The notes: a model not told the origin generated them from the letters alone. Shown: positions 8,462 through 16,535, counted from the stretch's first letter. The stretch is DNA of 64,000 nt from Betaproteobacteria bacterium (GCA_009779265.1 WREP01000007.1:1-64000), one strand, 5' to 3'. Translations and numbers: made by a program.

Positions 8462-9645
8462 ACGCGCAAGCCACTTCCTCTCAGCCCCGGTCGCCGTTGC
8501 GCTGGGCGATTGCCCTTCTGCTCCTGCTGGCGTTGGCCTGGGGCGTCAAAGTCTTGTTCTTCCCGCCCGCGCCGCCGCCGCGCGTCGCGCCGCCGGTGCC
8601 GGTGCGCACGGCGCCGGTGCAAACGCAGGCCATGCCGATCACCCGTAACGGCCTCGGCAAGGTACTGCCGGCGATGTCGGTGACGGTGCGGGCGCGCATC
8701 GACGGGCAACTCGATAGCGTGGAATTCAAAGAGGGGCAGGATGTGCGCGCCGGCCAGTTGCTGGCGCAGATCGACCCGCGCACTTTCCAGGCGCAACTGG
8801 ATCAAAATCTGGCGCAGAAGGCCAGGGACGAGGCCCAGCTTGCCAATGCCCGCGTTGACCTCACGCGCTACGAGGAACTCATCAAGGAAGAAGCGACCAC
8901 ACAGCAAACGCTGGACACGCAGCGCGCCCTGGTGCGGCAACTGGAAGCGGCGGTGCAGACCGACGAGGCGCAGATCGCGCAGGCCCGCGTCAATTTGAGC
9001 TACACGCGCATCCACGCGCCGATCAGCGGGCGCATCGGGGCGCGTCTGGTCGATCCGGGCAATATCGTGCACGCCAGCGACCCGGGCGGGCTGCTGGTGA
9101 TCAACCAGATCGACCCGATCGCGGTGCAATTCACCCTGCCCGAAAGCGATTTTCAGGCCGTCAACCGGGCCTTGAACGCCAGCGCCACGGCGCTGACGGT
9201 GCAGGCGCTGGATCGCGACAGTCGCGAGGTGCTGGCCAGCGGCAAGCTGGTGCTGCTGAATAACCAGATCGACGCCGGCACCGGCACCATCAGCCTGAAA
9301 GCGCAGTTTGCCAACCCCGAGCACAAGCTGTGGCCGGGGCAGTCGGTCGATGCCCGCCTGATTCTGGGCGAGCGGGCGCAGGCGCTGACGGTGCCGACGG
9401 GGGCCGTGCAGCGTGGCCAGAGCGGCCTGTTTGTCTATGTGATCGAGGCTGACGACACGGCGCGCATGCAGCCGATCACGCTGGCCGACAGCGACGGCGG
9501 CATCGCCGTGGTGACGGAGGGCCTGAAGGACGGCGAGCGCGTCGTCATCGACGGCTATTACCGCCTGACGCCGGGCGGGCGCGCCGTCGAAATGCCGGCG
9601 GCGGACGCCGCCGCCCCCGCCGCCACGCAAGAAAGCGCCAAGTGA
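8458..9645 (+). CDS. RND efflux periplasmic adaptor (MFP), MdtA-like
   Basis: 395 residues of the AcrA/MdtA membrane-fusion family, which links the inner-membrane pump to the outer-membrane channel. One N-terminal hydrophobic segment (LRWAIALLLLLALAWGVKVL, about 15-34) acts as membrane anchor or signal. Next come the lipoyl half-motif VRARIDGQLDSVEFKEGQDV, an alpha-helical hairpin, the second lipoyl half (THIHAPISGRIG-like, seen as TRIHAPISGRIGARLVDPG), and the beta-barrel and membrane-proximal domains. It overlaps the preceding gene by 4 bp and the following pump gene by 4 bp (GTGA). Confidence 0.94.
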   Translation: MNAQATSSQPRSPLRWAIALLLLLALAWGVKVLFFPPAPPPRVAPPVPVRTAPVQTQAMPITRNGLGKVLPAMSVTVRARIDGQLDSVEFKEGQDVRAGQLLAQIDPRTFQAQLDQNLAQKARDEAQLANARVDLTRYEELIKEEATTQQTLDTQRALVRQLEAAVQTDEAQIAQARVNLSYTRIHAPISGRIGARLVDPGNIVHASDPGGLLVINQIDPIAVQFTLPESDFQAVNRALNASATALTVQALDRDSREVLASGKLVLLNNQIDAGTGTISLKAQFANPEHKLWPGQSVDARLILGERAQALTVPTGAVQRGQSGLFVYVIEADDTARMQPITLADSDGGIAVVTEGLKDGERVVIDGYYRLTPGGRAVEMPAADAAAPAATQESAK

Positions 9646-12600
9646 ACGTCTCGGCGCCGTTCATCCATCGTCCGATCGCCACCACGCTGCTGTCGATCGC
9701 GGTCATGCTGGTCGGCCTGGTAGCCTGGCCGCTGTTGCCGGTGGCGCCGCTGCCGCAGGTGGATTTCCCGACCATTCAGGTCTATGGCCGCCTGCCCGGC
9801 GCCAGCCCGGAGACGATGGCCGCGACCGTGGCGCAGCCGCTGGAACGCCAGTTCTCGCTGATTTCGGGCCTGACGCAGATGACCTCGACCAGCTCGCTCG
9901 GCTTCACGCAGATTACGCTGGAATTCGACCTCAACCGCAACATCGACGGCGCGGCGCTGGACGTGCAGACGGCCATCAACGCCGCTTCCGGCCAGTTGCC
10001 CAAGAACCTGCCCAGCCCGCCGAATTTTCGCAAGGTCAACCCGGCGGACGCGCCGATATTGATTCTGGTCGCGCAGTCCAAGGTGCTGCCGCTCACGCAG
10101 GTCAGCGATTATGCCGACAACGTGCTGGCGCAGCAGATTTCGCGCATCAACGGCGTCGGCCTGGTCAACGTGAACGGCCAGCAAAAACCCGCCGTGCGCA
10201 TCCAGGCCGACCCGGCCAAGCTCAAGGCCGTGGGCCTGAGCCTGGAGGACGTTCGCGCCGTCATCGCCAACACCACCATCAGCGCGCCCACCGGCACCAT
10301 CGACGGCGAGCGGCAGGCGTTCAACGTCTATACCAACGACCAGTTGCTCAACGCCGAGCCGTGGAACGACGCGATACTGGCCTGGAAAAACGGCGCGCCG
10401 ATCCGCGTGCGCGATATCGGCATCGCGGTCGATGGGCCGGAAAACAGCAAGATCGCCGCCTGGGCGAGCAACGGCGCGGCGGCGCCGGCCGACTCCACCA
10501 TCACCGACGGGCGCACCATCATGCTGGCCATTTTCAAGATGCCCGGCGCCAACGTGATCGAAACCGTAGACAGCATCAAGGCCGCGCTGCCCCGGCTGCA
10601 AGCGGCGATTCCGCCGAGCATGACGGTATCGGCGGCGATGGATCGCACCCAGACCATCCGCGCCTCGGTCAAGGAAGTGCAGCTCACGCTGATCCTCTCG
10701 ATGGCGCTGGTCGTCGGCGTGATCTTCGTGTTTTTGCGTAACGTCACCGCCACGGTGATCCCCAGCGTGACGATTCCGCTGGCCATTCTCGGCGCCGCCG
10801 CCGTGATGTATGTGCTGGACTACAGCCTGGACAACCTCTCGCTGATGGCGCTGACCATCTCCGTCGGCTTCGTCGTGGACGACGCCATCGTCATGCTCGA
10901 AAACATCTACCGCCACGTCGAAAACGGCATGAAGCCCATGAAGGCGGCGTTGCAGGGGGCAGGCGAAATCGGCTTTACCGTGATTTCCATTTCGGCCTCG
11001 CTGGTGGCGGTGTTCATCCCGCTGCTGCTCATGGGCGGCTTCGTGGGGCGGCAGTTGCGCGAGTTCGCGGTGACGGTGACGCTGACCATCGTCGTCTCGG
11101 TCGTGCTCACGCTCACGCTCACGCCCATGCTGTGCGCCAAATACCTCAAGGAGCATGGCAAAGACGGGCCGCAGCACGGCTGGCTGTTCAACCTCTTCGA
11201 GCGCGGCTTCAACGCCATGCAAAACAGCTACCGGCGCGGCCTCACGGTGGTGCTGCGCCATTCGTTCATCACGCTACTGGTGTTTTTTGCCACCGTGGTG
11301 ATCGCCGTGGGGCTGTACGTCAATATGCCCAAGGGCTTTTACCCGCAGCAAGATACGGGCTTCATCTTCGGCTCCGCCGAAGCCGCGCAGGATACGTCCT
11401 CGCAAGCCATGCACCAGCGCATCCAGCAACTGGCCGACATCGTGCGCAAGGACCCCGACGTAACCGCCTTCGCCTATCAAGCCGGCGCGTCCACCTTCAA
11501 CTCGGGCACCTTTTTCATTGCCCTCAAGCCCCTGGACGAAGGCCGCAAGGAAAGCGCCGACGAAATCATCCGGCGGCTGCGCCCGCAACTTGAAAAAGTC
11601 ACCGGCATCCGGCTGCTCATGCAGGCGATGCAGGACGTCCGCATGGGCGGGCGGCCCACCAAGACGCAGTACCAATACACGCTGGTCGATGTCAATCTGG
11701 ACGAACTCAACGAGTGGGCGCCCCGTCTGTTGCAACGCCTGGAAAAAATTCCGGTGCTTGCCGACGTGACCAGCGACCAGCAAAACGCCGCCCCCACCGC
11801 CAACGTCACCATCGACCGCGAACGTGCCGCCACCTACGGCATCACGCCCGCGCTGGTAGACGCCACCATCTACAACGCCATCGGCCAGCGCCAGGTGGCG
11901 CAGTATTTCACGCAGCTCAACAGCTACAACGTGGTGCTGGAAGTCACGCCCGAATTGCAGCGCGACCCGGCGCTGTTCGACAAGCTCTACCTCACCTCGC
12001 CCATTACCGGCGAACAGGTGCAGCTATCGACCTTTGCCAAGGTGGACACCAGCAAAACCGGCTACCTGTCGGTCAGCCACCAGGGACAATTCCCGGCGGT
12101 CACCATCTCGTTCAACCTCGCCCCCGGCGCGGCGCTGGGGCAGGCCGTCGACGCCATCCAGCAAGCGCAGGCCGAAATGGGCGCGCCGGCCACCTTGAGC
12201 GGCTCTTTCCAGGGCACGGCGGCGGCCTTCAAAGATTCGCTGCGCACCCAGCCCTACCTCATCCTCGCCGCGCTGGTATCGGTCTATATCGTGCTCGGCA
12301 TGCTCTACGAGAGCTACATCCACCCGCTGACCATCCTGTCGACGCTGCCCTCGGCCGGCATCGGCGCGCTGCTCATCCTCATGATCGGCGGTTACGACCT
12401 GTCGGTCATCGGCCTGATCGGCATCATCCTGCTCATCGGCATCGTCAAGAAAAACGGCATCATGATGGTGGACTTCGCCCTCACCGCCGAGCGCGACCAG
12501 GGCCTGTCGCCGCGCGACGCCATTTTCGAAGCCTGCCTCATGCGCTTTCGCCCCATCATGATGACCACCATGTGCGCCCTGCTCGCCGGCCTGCCGCTCA

Positions 12601-12791
12601 TGCTTGGCCAGGGCGCCGGCTCCGAATTGCGCCGCCCGCTCGGCTACGCCATGGTCGGCGGCCTCATCCTGTCGCAAATGCTGACGCTATTTACCACCCC
12701 CGTCATCTACCTCTACCTCGACCGCGCCCACCACTGGTACATGCGGCACCAAGCCGCGCGCCGGGGAAAATCGCTAACCGCCGCTGAATAG
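9642..12791 (+). CDS. RND family inner-membrane multidrug efflux pump, MdtB/MuxB-like
   Basis: 1049 residues, the full length for an HAE1 RND transporter, which exports hydrophobic compounds using proton import. The GTG start at 9642 overlaps the adaptor stop. The N-terminus reads NVSAPFIHRPIATTLLSIAV, with FIxRP as in the family. Conserved features include PLPQVDFPTIQV, the TM4 proton-relay DD pair (VGFVVDDAIVMLEN) and the second-half GIVKKNGIMMVDFAL. Only one RND gene is present, unlike mdtBC, so the pump is probably a homotrimer. No local regulator gene is seen, and the substrate cannot be inferred. Confidence 0.95.
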   Translation: MNVSAPFIHRPIATTLLSIAVMLVGLVAWPLLPVAPLPQVDFPTIQVYGRLPGASPETMAATVAQPLERQFSLISGLTQMTSTSSLGFTQITLEFDLNRNIDGAALDVQTAINAASGQLPKNLPSPPNFRKVNPADAPILILVAQSKVLPLTQVSDYADNVLAQQISRINGVGLVNVNGQQKPAVRIQADPAKLKAVGLSLEDVRAVIANTTISAPTGTIDGERQAFNVYTNDQLLNAEPWNDAILAWKNGAPIRVRDIGIAVDGPENSKIAAWASNGAAAPADSTITDGRTIMLAIFKMPGANVIETVDSIKAALPRLQAAIPPSMTVSAAMDRTQTIRASVKEVQLTLILSMALVVGVIFVFLRNVTATVIPSVTIPLAILGAAAVMYVLDYSLDNLSLMALTISVGFVVDDAIVMLENIYRHVENGMKPMKAALQGAGEIGFTVISISASLVAVFIPLLLMGGFVGRQLREFAVTVTLTIVVSVVLTLTLTPMLCAKYLKEHGKDGPQHGWLFNLFERGFNAMQNSYRRGLTVVLRHSFITLLVFFATVVIAVGLYVNMPKGFYPQQDTGFIFGSAEAAQDTSSQAMHQRIQQLADIVRKDPDVTAFAYQAGASTFNSGTFFIALKPLDEGRKESADEIIRRLRPQLEKVTGIRLLMQAMQDVRMGGRPTKTQYQYTLVDVNLDELNEWAPRLLQRLEKIPVLADVTSDQQNAAPTANVTIDRERAATYGITPALVDATIYNAIGQRQVAQYFTQLNSYNVVLEVTPELQRDPALFDKLYLTSPITGEQVQLSTFAKVDTSKTGYLSVSHQGQFPAVTISFNLAPGAALGQAVDAIQQAQAEMGAPATLSGSFQGTAAAFKDSLRTQPYLILAALVSVYIVLGMLYESYIHPLTILSTLPSAGIGALLILMIGGYDLSVIGLIGIILLIGIVKKNGIMMVDFALTAERDQGLSPRDAIFEACLMRFRPIMMTTMCALLAGLPLMLGQGAGSELRRPLGYAMVGGLILSQMLTLFTTPVIYLYLDRAHHWYMRHQAARRGKSLTAAE

Positions 12792-12831
12792 GACGCGGGC
12801 GCACGAGCAAGCACTCACGCACGGCCTTAGG

Positions 12832-13012
12832 GCAATCGCATGAATGCAATTGTCGTGGCCGCAACCCCTCCCCGACCCTCCCCTACACTGCGCGCAAGGG
12901 AGGGAGAAAACCCGTAGCGCGCGCAGGCTGCGGCTCCCTCCCTTTCGGGCAAAGCCCGAAGGGGAGGGTCGGGGAGGGGTTGTTTTTCATGGCATTGGCA
13001 TTCATGCGATCG
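12832..13012. repeat. Long imperfect inverted repeat downstream of the efflux operon
   Basis: The arms at 12863-12883 and 12961-12981 are perfect 21-bp inverted repeats (C-rich left, G-rich right). Further out, CGCATGAATGC on the left matches GCATTCATGCG on the right, giving imperfect arms of about 50 bp. A second hairpin (TTCGGGC/GCCCGAA) lies inside near 12941-12960. The right arm is followed by a T-run (12983-12987), so the structure could end transcription of the efflux operon. It resembles a mobile palindromic element. No coding capacity was seen. Confidence 0.7.
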
Positions 13013-13040
13013 CGCTGGCCTGCTTTGCCAGTCGCCCATT

Positions 13041-13071
13041 TTCGGACTAAACTAATTTGACTTAGTCCGAA
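13041..13071. promoter_or_regulatory. Operator palindrome upstream of the phd-vapC pair
   Basis: TTCGGACTAA (13041-13050) and TTAGTCCGAA (13062-13071) are perfect 10-bp inverted repeats with an 11-bp AT-rich centre. The palindrome ends just before a GGGAGG ribosome-binding site and the antitoxin ATG at 13085. This is where Phd-type antitoxins bind to repress their own operon, so autoregulation is the likely role. Confidence 0.7.
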
Positions 13072-13084
13072 CCGGGAGGCAAGC

Positions 13085-13324
13085 ATGCAATCTTTCAATA
13101 TTCACGAGGCAAAGACGCAACTCTCGCGGCTGGTCGAGCAAGCCGCCAATGGAGAAGCCTTCGTCATCGCCCGGGCGGGCAAACCGCTGGTCAAGGTGAC
13201 GGCACTGGATACGCCAAGCCAGGCGCGCCGTCTGGGTTTTTTGGCGGGCGAGATTGCCGTGCCCGAGGATTTCGACCGCATGGGCGGCGAGGAAATCGAG
13301 CGCCTGTTCGGAGGTGATGCGTGA
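13085..13324 (+). CDS. Type II antitoxin, Phd/YefM family
   Basis: 79 residues beginning MQSFNIHEAKTQLSRLVEQ, the typical Phd/YefM N-terminal DNA-binding fold (EAKTxLSxLVE, then GEAFVIARAGKPLVKV). The C-terminal tail (EDFDRMGGEEIERLF) would neutralise the toxin. A GGGAGG ribosome-binding site precedes the ATG. The stop codon overlaps the GTG start of the PIN toxin by 4 bp, so the two are translationally coupled. Confidence 0.92.
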   Translation: MQSFNIHEAKTQLSRLVEQAANGEAFVIARAGKPLVKVTALDTPSQARRLGFLAGEIAVPEDFDRMGGEEIERLFGGDA

Positions 13325-13707
13325 AGCTGCTGCTCGACACGCACCTGCTGCTATGGGCCGCCGGTCAGCCGGAGCGCTTGTCCGCCACGGCGCGGGCGCT
13401 GCTCGCAGACCCGGACAATGAACTGCTGTTCAGCGCCGCCAGCCTCTGGGAAATCACGATCAAGCAGGGTTTGGGGCGCGCCGATTTTCGCGTCGAACCG
13501 CGCCTGCTCCGGCGCGGACTCCTCGACAACGGCTACCTCGAATTGCCGGTCACGAGCGAACACGCCGTGGCTGTGGGCAGTCTGCCGGCACTCCACAAAG
13601 ACCCGTTCGACAGAATCCTCGTCGCCCAATCCCAGGTCGAAGGCATCGCCCTGCTCACCGCCGATCCGCTGGTCGCCCGCTACGCCGGCCCGATACGGTT
13701 GGTGTAG
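13321..13707 (+). CDS. vapC: Type II toxin, PIN-domain ribonuclease (VapC-like)
   Basis: 128 residues with a GTG start overlapping the antitoxin stop. The PIN acidic residues are visible: Asp in LLLDTHLLLWAA near the N-terminus, Glu in AASLWEITIK, and Asp in HKDPFDRILVAQS and TADPLV. PIN toxins cleave RNA, often tRNA or rRNA, when the antitoxin is lost. The last 57 bp, up to the stop codon, are repeated exactly at 16455-16511. Confidence 0.92.
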   Translation: MKLLLDTHLLLWAAGQPERLSATARALLADPDNELLFSAASLWEITIKQGLGRADFRVEPRLLRRGLLDNGYLELPVTSEHAVAVGSLPALHKDPFDRILVAQSQVEGIALLTADPLVARYAGPIRLV

Positions 13708-13729
13708 CGCAGTTCAAATACCGCCATTT

Positions 13730-13809
13730 CTGGATTGCTTCGTCGCTTCGCTCCTCGCAATGACGCGGCACAGAATGGCCGTCATTGCGAGCGCAGCGAC
13801 GCAATCCAG
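13730..13809. repeat. Palindromic intergenic repeat (ATTGCTTCGTCGCTTCGCTC type), copy 1
   Basis: The left arm starts CTGGATTGCTTCG and the right arm ends GACGCAATCCAG. Together they form inverted arms of about 30 bp around CGGCACAGAATGGC. It lies 22 bp after the vapC stop. A second copy, also following the same vapC tail, is at 16536-16610, showing that the tail and repeat were duplicated as a unit. Confidence 0.85.
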
Positions 13810-13924
13810 CCTGGCCGTCGCAATCTTGAAAGCGCACTCAACCCTTGCAGCATGGCGCTTGCGAACAGAGAAAAGTTCTGCCAAGCTTGTTCCTACATTA
13901 GGTAGCTCACTTTGGAGGCCCGTC

Positions 13925-14287
13925 ATGCAGGCCGTCAACATCCGCCAACTCAAAACCAATCCCAGCACGGCGCTGGCCGCCGCGCGCGAGGGTGACATGG
14001 TCGTGGTGATGAACCGCGACCATCCGCAGGCGCTGCTGGTCGATCTGGAGCAATTGGGCGTCCCCGATTTGCCGGCAGTGCGTGTGGCGCTGGCTGTTTC
14101 GCTGTTCCGCAGCGGCGCGGTGTCGGCCGGGTTTGCCGCGCGCATGGCGAGCAAGCCGCTGGCCGAAATGTTGACGCTGTTGTCCAGCCAAGGCATCCCG
14201 CTCACTGGCGCGGGCAAGGCTGCCGCTGACGAGGCGCGCGAGGAAATGCGCCGGGCGCGTGACTGGCTGATCAAGCCTGCCGCATGA
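13925..14287 (+). CDS. Antitoxin with Phd-like N-terminus and UPF0175-like C-terminus
   Basis: 120 residues. The first ~50 (MQAVNIRQLKTNPSTALAAA, then GDMVVVMNRDHPQALLVDLE) match the Phd/YefM DNA-binding fold. The remainder (RVALAVSLFRSGAVSAGFAA, then LLSSQGIPL) resembles the helical UPF0175 antitoxin fold. UPF0175 proteins commonly pair with DUF3368 PIN toxins, as here. The start at 13925 is the ATG of the Phd domain. The frame is open upstream, but that part runs through the repeat. It overlaps the toxin start by 4 bp (ATGA). Confidence 0.85.
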   Translation: MQAVNIRQLKTNPSTALAAAREGDMVVVMNRDHPQALLVDLEQLGVPDLPAVRVALAVSLFRSGAVSAGFAARMASKPLAEMLTLLSSQGIPLTGAGKAAADEAREEMRRARDWLIKPAA

Positions 14288-14793
14288 GCAGACGTGTCGT
14301 CATCGCCGATGCCGGGCCGCTGCTCGGGCTGGCGCGCATTGATTCACTCTCCTTGCTGCGCGGCCTGTTCGGGCGGGTGTGCATCACGCGCGCCGTGCAT
14401 GACGAAATCCAACCTTCCGGTGCTTCCTTTCCCGATACCCAACTGTTCTCGCACGCGCTAGCCGAAGGCTGGATCGAAGTCGTGGAAAACCCCGCCGCTG
14501 AGTGGAAGCCGCTGAACCCCGGCGTCGACGCGGGCGAAGCCAGCGCCATCCACATGGCCTGCCTCTGGCGCGACGCGGGCGATGCCGTGCTGCTGATAAT
14601 GGACGACCGCGCCGGAAGGCTGGAAGCCAAAAGCCGTGGCATCACGCTGATCGGCACAGCGGCGGTCATCGGGCTGGCAAAAAGCGCAGGCTTGATCCCC
14701 GAAGCCCGGCCATCGCTGGAGCGGTTGGCGCGGGTAGGTTATTTCATTGGGCCGTCCGTGATTACTGCGATACTGGCTGAGGTGGGCGAGTAG
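14284..14793 (+). CDS. PIN-domain toxin, DUF3368 family
   Basis: 169 residues beginning MSRRVVIADAGPLLGLARI, with the DUF3368 signature of a first acidic residue in DAGPL. Other acidic PIN positions are visible in VHDEIQ, DAGEASAIHMA and LIMDDRAGRLEAKSRGI. It is translationally coupled to the fused antitoxin upstream, so the two form a second PIN-type toxin-antitoxin pair only 0.2 kb after the first. Ribonuclease activity is inferred from the family. Confidence 0.9.
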   Translation: MSRRVVIADAGPLLGLARIDSLSLLRGLFGRVCITRAVHDEIQPSGASFPDTQLFSHALAEGWIEVVENPAAEWKPLNPGVDAGEASAIHMACLWRDAGDAVLLIMDDRAGRLEAKSRGITLIGTAAVIGLAKSAGLIPEARPSLERLARVGYFIGPSVITAILAEVGE

Positions 14794-15007
14794 CTGCGAA
14801 TCTGCCGGAAGCGCGAACCGTGTGGGCACAGGGAATTCCACAAACAAAAACGCTCAAGCGGGAGGGGCGTAGAGTTATGGTGGTTTGACCCTTATTATCC
14901 AATGGCAACCTTCACTATGGAAGAAATCGTCGCTAAAGATTAGTAAAAAGCATCTGGAATCATGGTTTGTGGCTTATAGGGGAAATTGACATCAATGAAA
15001 GAGAGCG
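14794..15007. other. Intergenic DNA before the first MITE-like element
   Basis: The base composition drops from GC-rich to clearly AT-richer at about 14870. I see no recognisable gene, hairpin or promoter here. The drop marks the left boundary of a foreign-looking segment that reaches about 16.24 kb. Confidence 0.4.
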
Positions 15008-15215
15008 CGGTAGGATGGGTAGAGCCGCAGGCGAAACCCATCGACTGATCTTTGAGGGACGATTCATTAAAATCACTCCCTTTATATGAGAAATGCTGGT
15101 GGGACTAGCGCAACCAGCTATCATTTTCGCAGAATTGATAGAGCGCCAGCGAAACCCGTCGCGGTGGCGAATCTCGAAACGATGGGTTTCGCCTTTGGCT
15201 CTACCCATCCTACCG
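15008..15215. mobile_element. MITE-like element, copy 1 (208 bp, 36-bp terminal inverted repeats)
   Basis: The left end (15008-15043, starting CGGTAGGATGGGTAGAGCC) and the right end (15180-15215) are inverted repeats matching at 34 of 36 positions. The interior has no plausible transposase. A second copy of identical length and more than 95% identity lies at 16245-16452 in the same orientation. Identity continues about 4 bp to the left and 6 bp to the right of the inverted ends. This is what a non-autonomous transposable element would look like. No target-site duplication could be assigned. Confidence 0.85.
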
Positions 15216-15363
15216 GGCTGCATTCAAGATCGGCTACGCATTAGTTTTAATAGAGCGTTGGAGATCATGGAGCGGATGGGGGAGCGAGGAGTTGTTTCGA
15301 GGGAGAGGGAGGTAGAGAGGTGAGTGGAGTGTTTAGATTTATACTTCACTCAAATAAATTTTC

Positions 15364-15957
15364 TTATGTTCGCCAAGCTCTAAGCTTTTCCGATAGGGCA
15401 GCCGATTGCACCCTCCACCCCTCGCCCTTGTTCCACTCCGGGGAAAAATTATCACAAAGCAATATATTTGCTCCAACAAACTCTACAATTTCTTTGCCTT
15501 TTCTTTCAACATTCGCCAAGTCAAAAATATTACCTAGCCCCCAATGGTCAAAACCGCGATTATAGCGGCTCCCTTTCCCGTGAAAAACAACGGCTTGCGG
15601 CCTATATTGCTTATAAGCTTGATACAGCAAATTTTGATAGCTCTTTAGCCTTCCGTCCGTTTCGGCATGATTGTCGACGCCTCGGCTTGCGATTGGACTC
15701 ATATTGCTCAGGAAATAATTCCTCCCATACCCGGCGCTCTCGGCAACTTCCTCACAACGCCTAAAAACCTCGCTTTGGTCACTCGCGGGCAGGCTGTCAC
15801 CCAAATAAAAGCTGCTTCCATTTTCAAGCAAGTACTTTGAGCACCCCTTTCCATTATACCCTTTGTTCTCACCACCCGGTTCAATCCCAATAAACCATAG
15901 ATCACTCTTAATGTTGCCGTAGCCCAACCATTGGTATTGAAATTCTTCATCATTCAT
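15364..15957 (-). CDS. Uncharacterised protein, possibly of the uracil-DNA glycosylase fold
   Basis: 197 residues with a good ribosome-binding site (AAGGAG) 8 bases before the ATG. The N-terminal LWFIGIEPGGENKG resembles motif 1 of the uracil-DNA glycosylase superfamily (GxxPG). A later AVVFHGKGSRYN follows a predicted beta strand, and LLCDNFSPEWNKGEGWR near the C-terminus sits where the superfamily has its second catalytic loop. The resemblance is weak and the function is unassigned. The gene is much more AT-rich than its neighbours and lies between two copies of a MITE-like element, which suggests horizontal acquisition. Confidence 0.6.
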   Translation of the reverse strand: MNDEEFQYQWLGYGNIKSDLWFIGIEPGGENKGYNGKGCSKYLLENGSSFYLGDSLPASDQSEVFRRCEEVAESAGYGRNYFLSNMSPIASRGVDNHAETDGRLKSYQNLLYQAYKQYRPQAVVFHGKGSRYNRGFDHWGLGNIFDLANVERKGKEIVEFVGANILLCDNFSPEWNKGEGWRVQSAALSEKLRAWRT

Positions 15958-16061
15958 TTTGCATCTCCTTGCAGTTATAGAATTGATCAGCGGCTGCCGC
16001 GGTTCGTGTGGTTACAGAAGAACAGCGACATTCATATCTATGGTACATACTTACGCAAATT

Positions 16062-16241
16062 TTAGCCACCGAAATAGTTAGACGCCTCCGCAAGATTCTC
16101 AAACCGCGCATATTCGCCGAAGAAGGCAAGGTGGACTACCCCGACGGAGCCGCTGCGCTGCTTTCCAATGAAAACTTCGGCCACGCCTTGGTTGTCCGTG
16201 TTCTTGTTGTAATACTCATCGCGGTACAACATCAGAATCAA
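16062..16241 (-). pseudogene. dnaB: dnaB 3'-end fragment (replicative helicase C-terminus)
   Basis: The minus-strand frame encodes LILMLYRDEYYNKNTD, then GVAEVFIGKQRSGSVG, then LAFFGEYARFENLAEA and a stop. This is the extreme C-terminus of replicative helicase DnaB, where family members read MLYRDEYYN...G.AEVIIGKQRNG...F.GEYTRFENLA. All upstream helicase sequence is missing. The match ends exactly where the second MITE-like element begins, so the gene was cut at that boundary. The rest of dnaB is not in the window. Confidence 0.85.
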
Positions 16242-16244
16242 GCG

Positions 16245-16452
16245 CGGTAGGATGGGTAGAGCCGCAGGCGAAACCCATCGACTGATCTTTGAGGGACGAT
16301 TCATGAAAATCACTCCCTTTATATGAGAAATGCCTGTTGGACTAGCGCAACCAGCTATCATTTTCGCAGGATTGATAGAGCGCCAGCGAAACCCGTCGCG
16401 GCGGCGATTCTCGAAACGATGGGTTTCGCCTTTGGCTCTACCCATCCTACCG
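16245..16452. mobile_element. MITE-like element, copy 2 (208 bp)
   Basis: The inverted ends are at 16245-16280 and 16417-16452. The sequence is nearly identical to the copy at 15008-15215, differing at only a few interior bases. Its left flank is the truncated dnaB fragment and its right flank is a duplicated vapC tail, so both neighbouring genes are broken at its ends. This points to recombination or insertion at the element. Confidence 0.85.
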
Positions 16453-16454
16453 GG

Positions 16455-16511
16455 CTGCTCACCGCCGATCCGCTGGTCGCCCGCTACGCCGGCCCGATAC
16501 GGTTGGTGTAG
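16455..16511 (+). pseudogene. Duplicated vapC 3' tail
   Basis: These 57 bp, ending in TAG at 16509-16511, are identical to the end of the intact PIN toxin gene at 13651-13707 and encode LLTADPLVARYAGPIRLV. The rest of the toxin gene is absent. It is followed at the same distance by the palindromic repeat that follows vapC, so a block of about 155 bp was copied. Confidence 0.92.
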
Positions 16512-16535
16512 AGCTTTATTCAAACGCCTCTATTT

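Noticed and set aside
16008-16250. 80-codon plus-strand frame near the dnaB fragment
   Set aside because: It is antisense to the recognisable DnaB C-terminus and has no features of its own.
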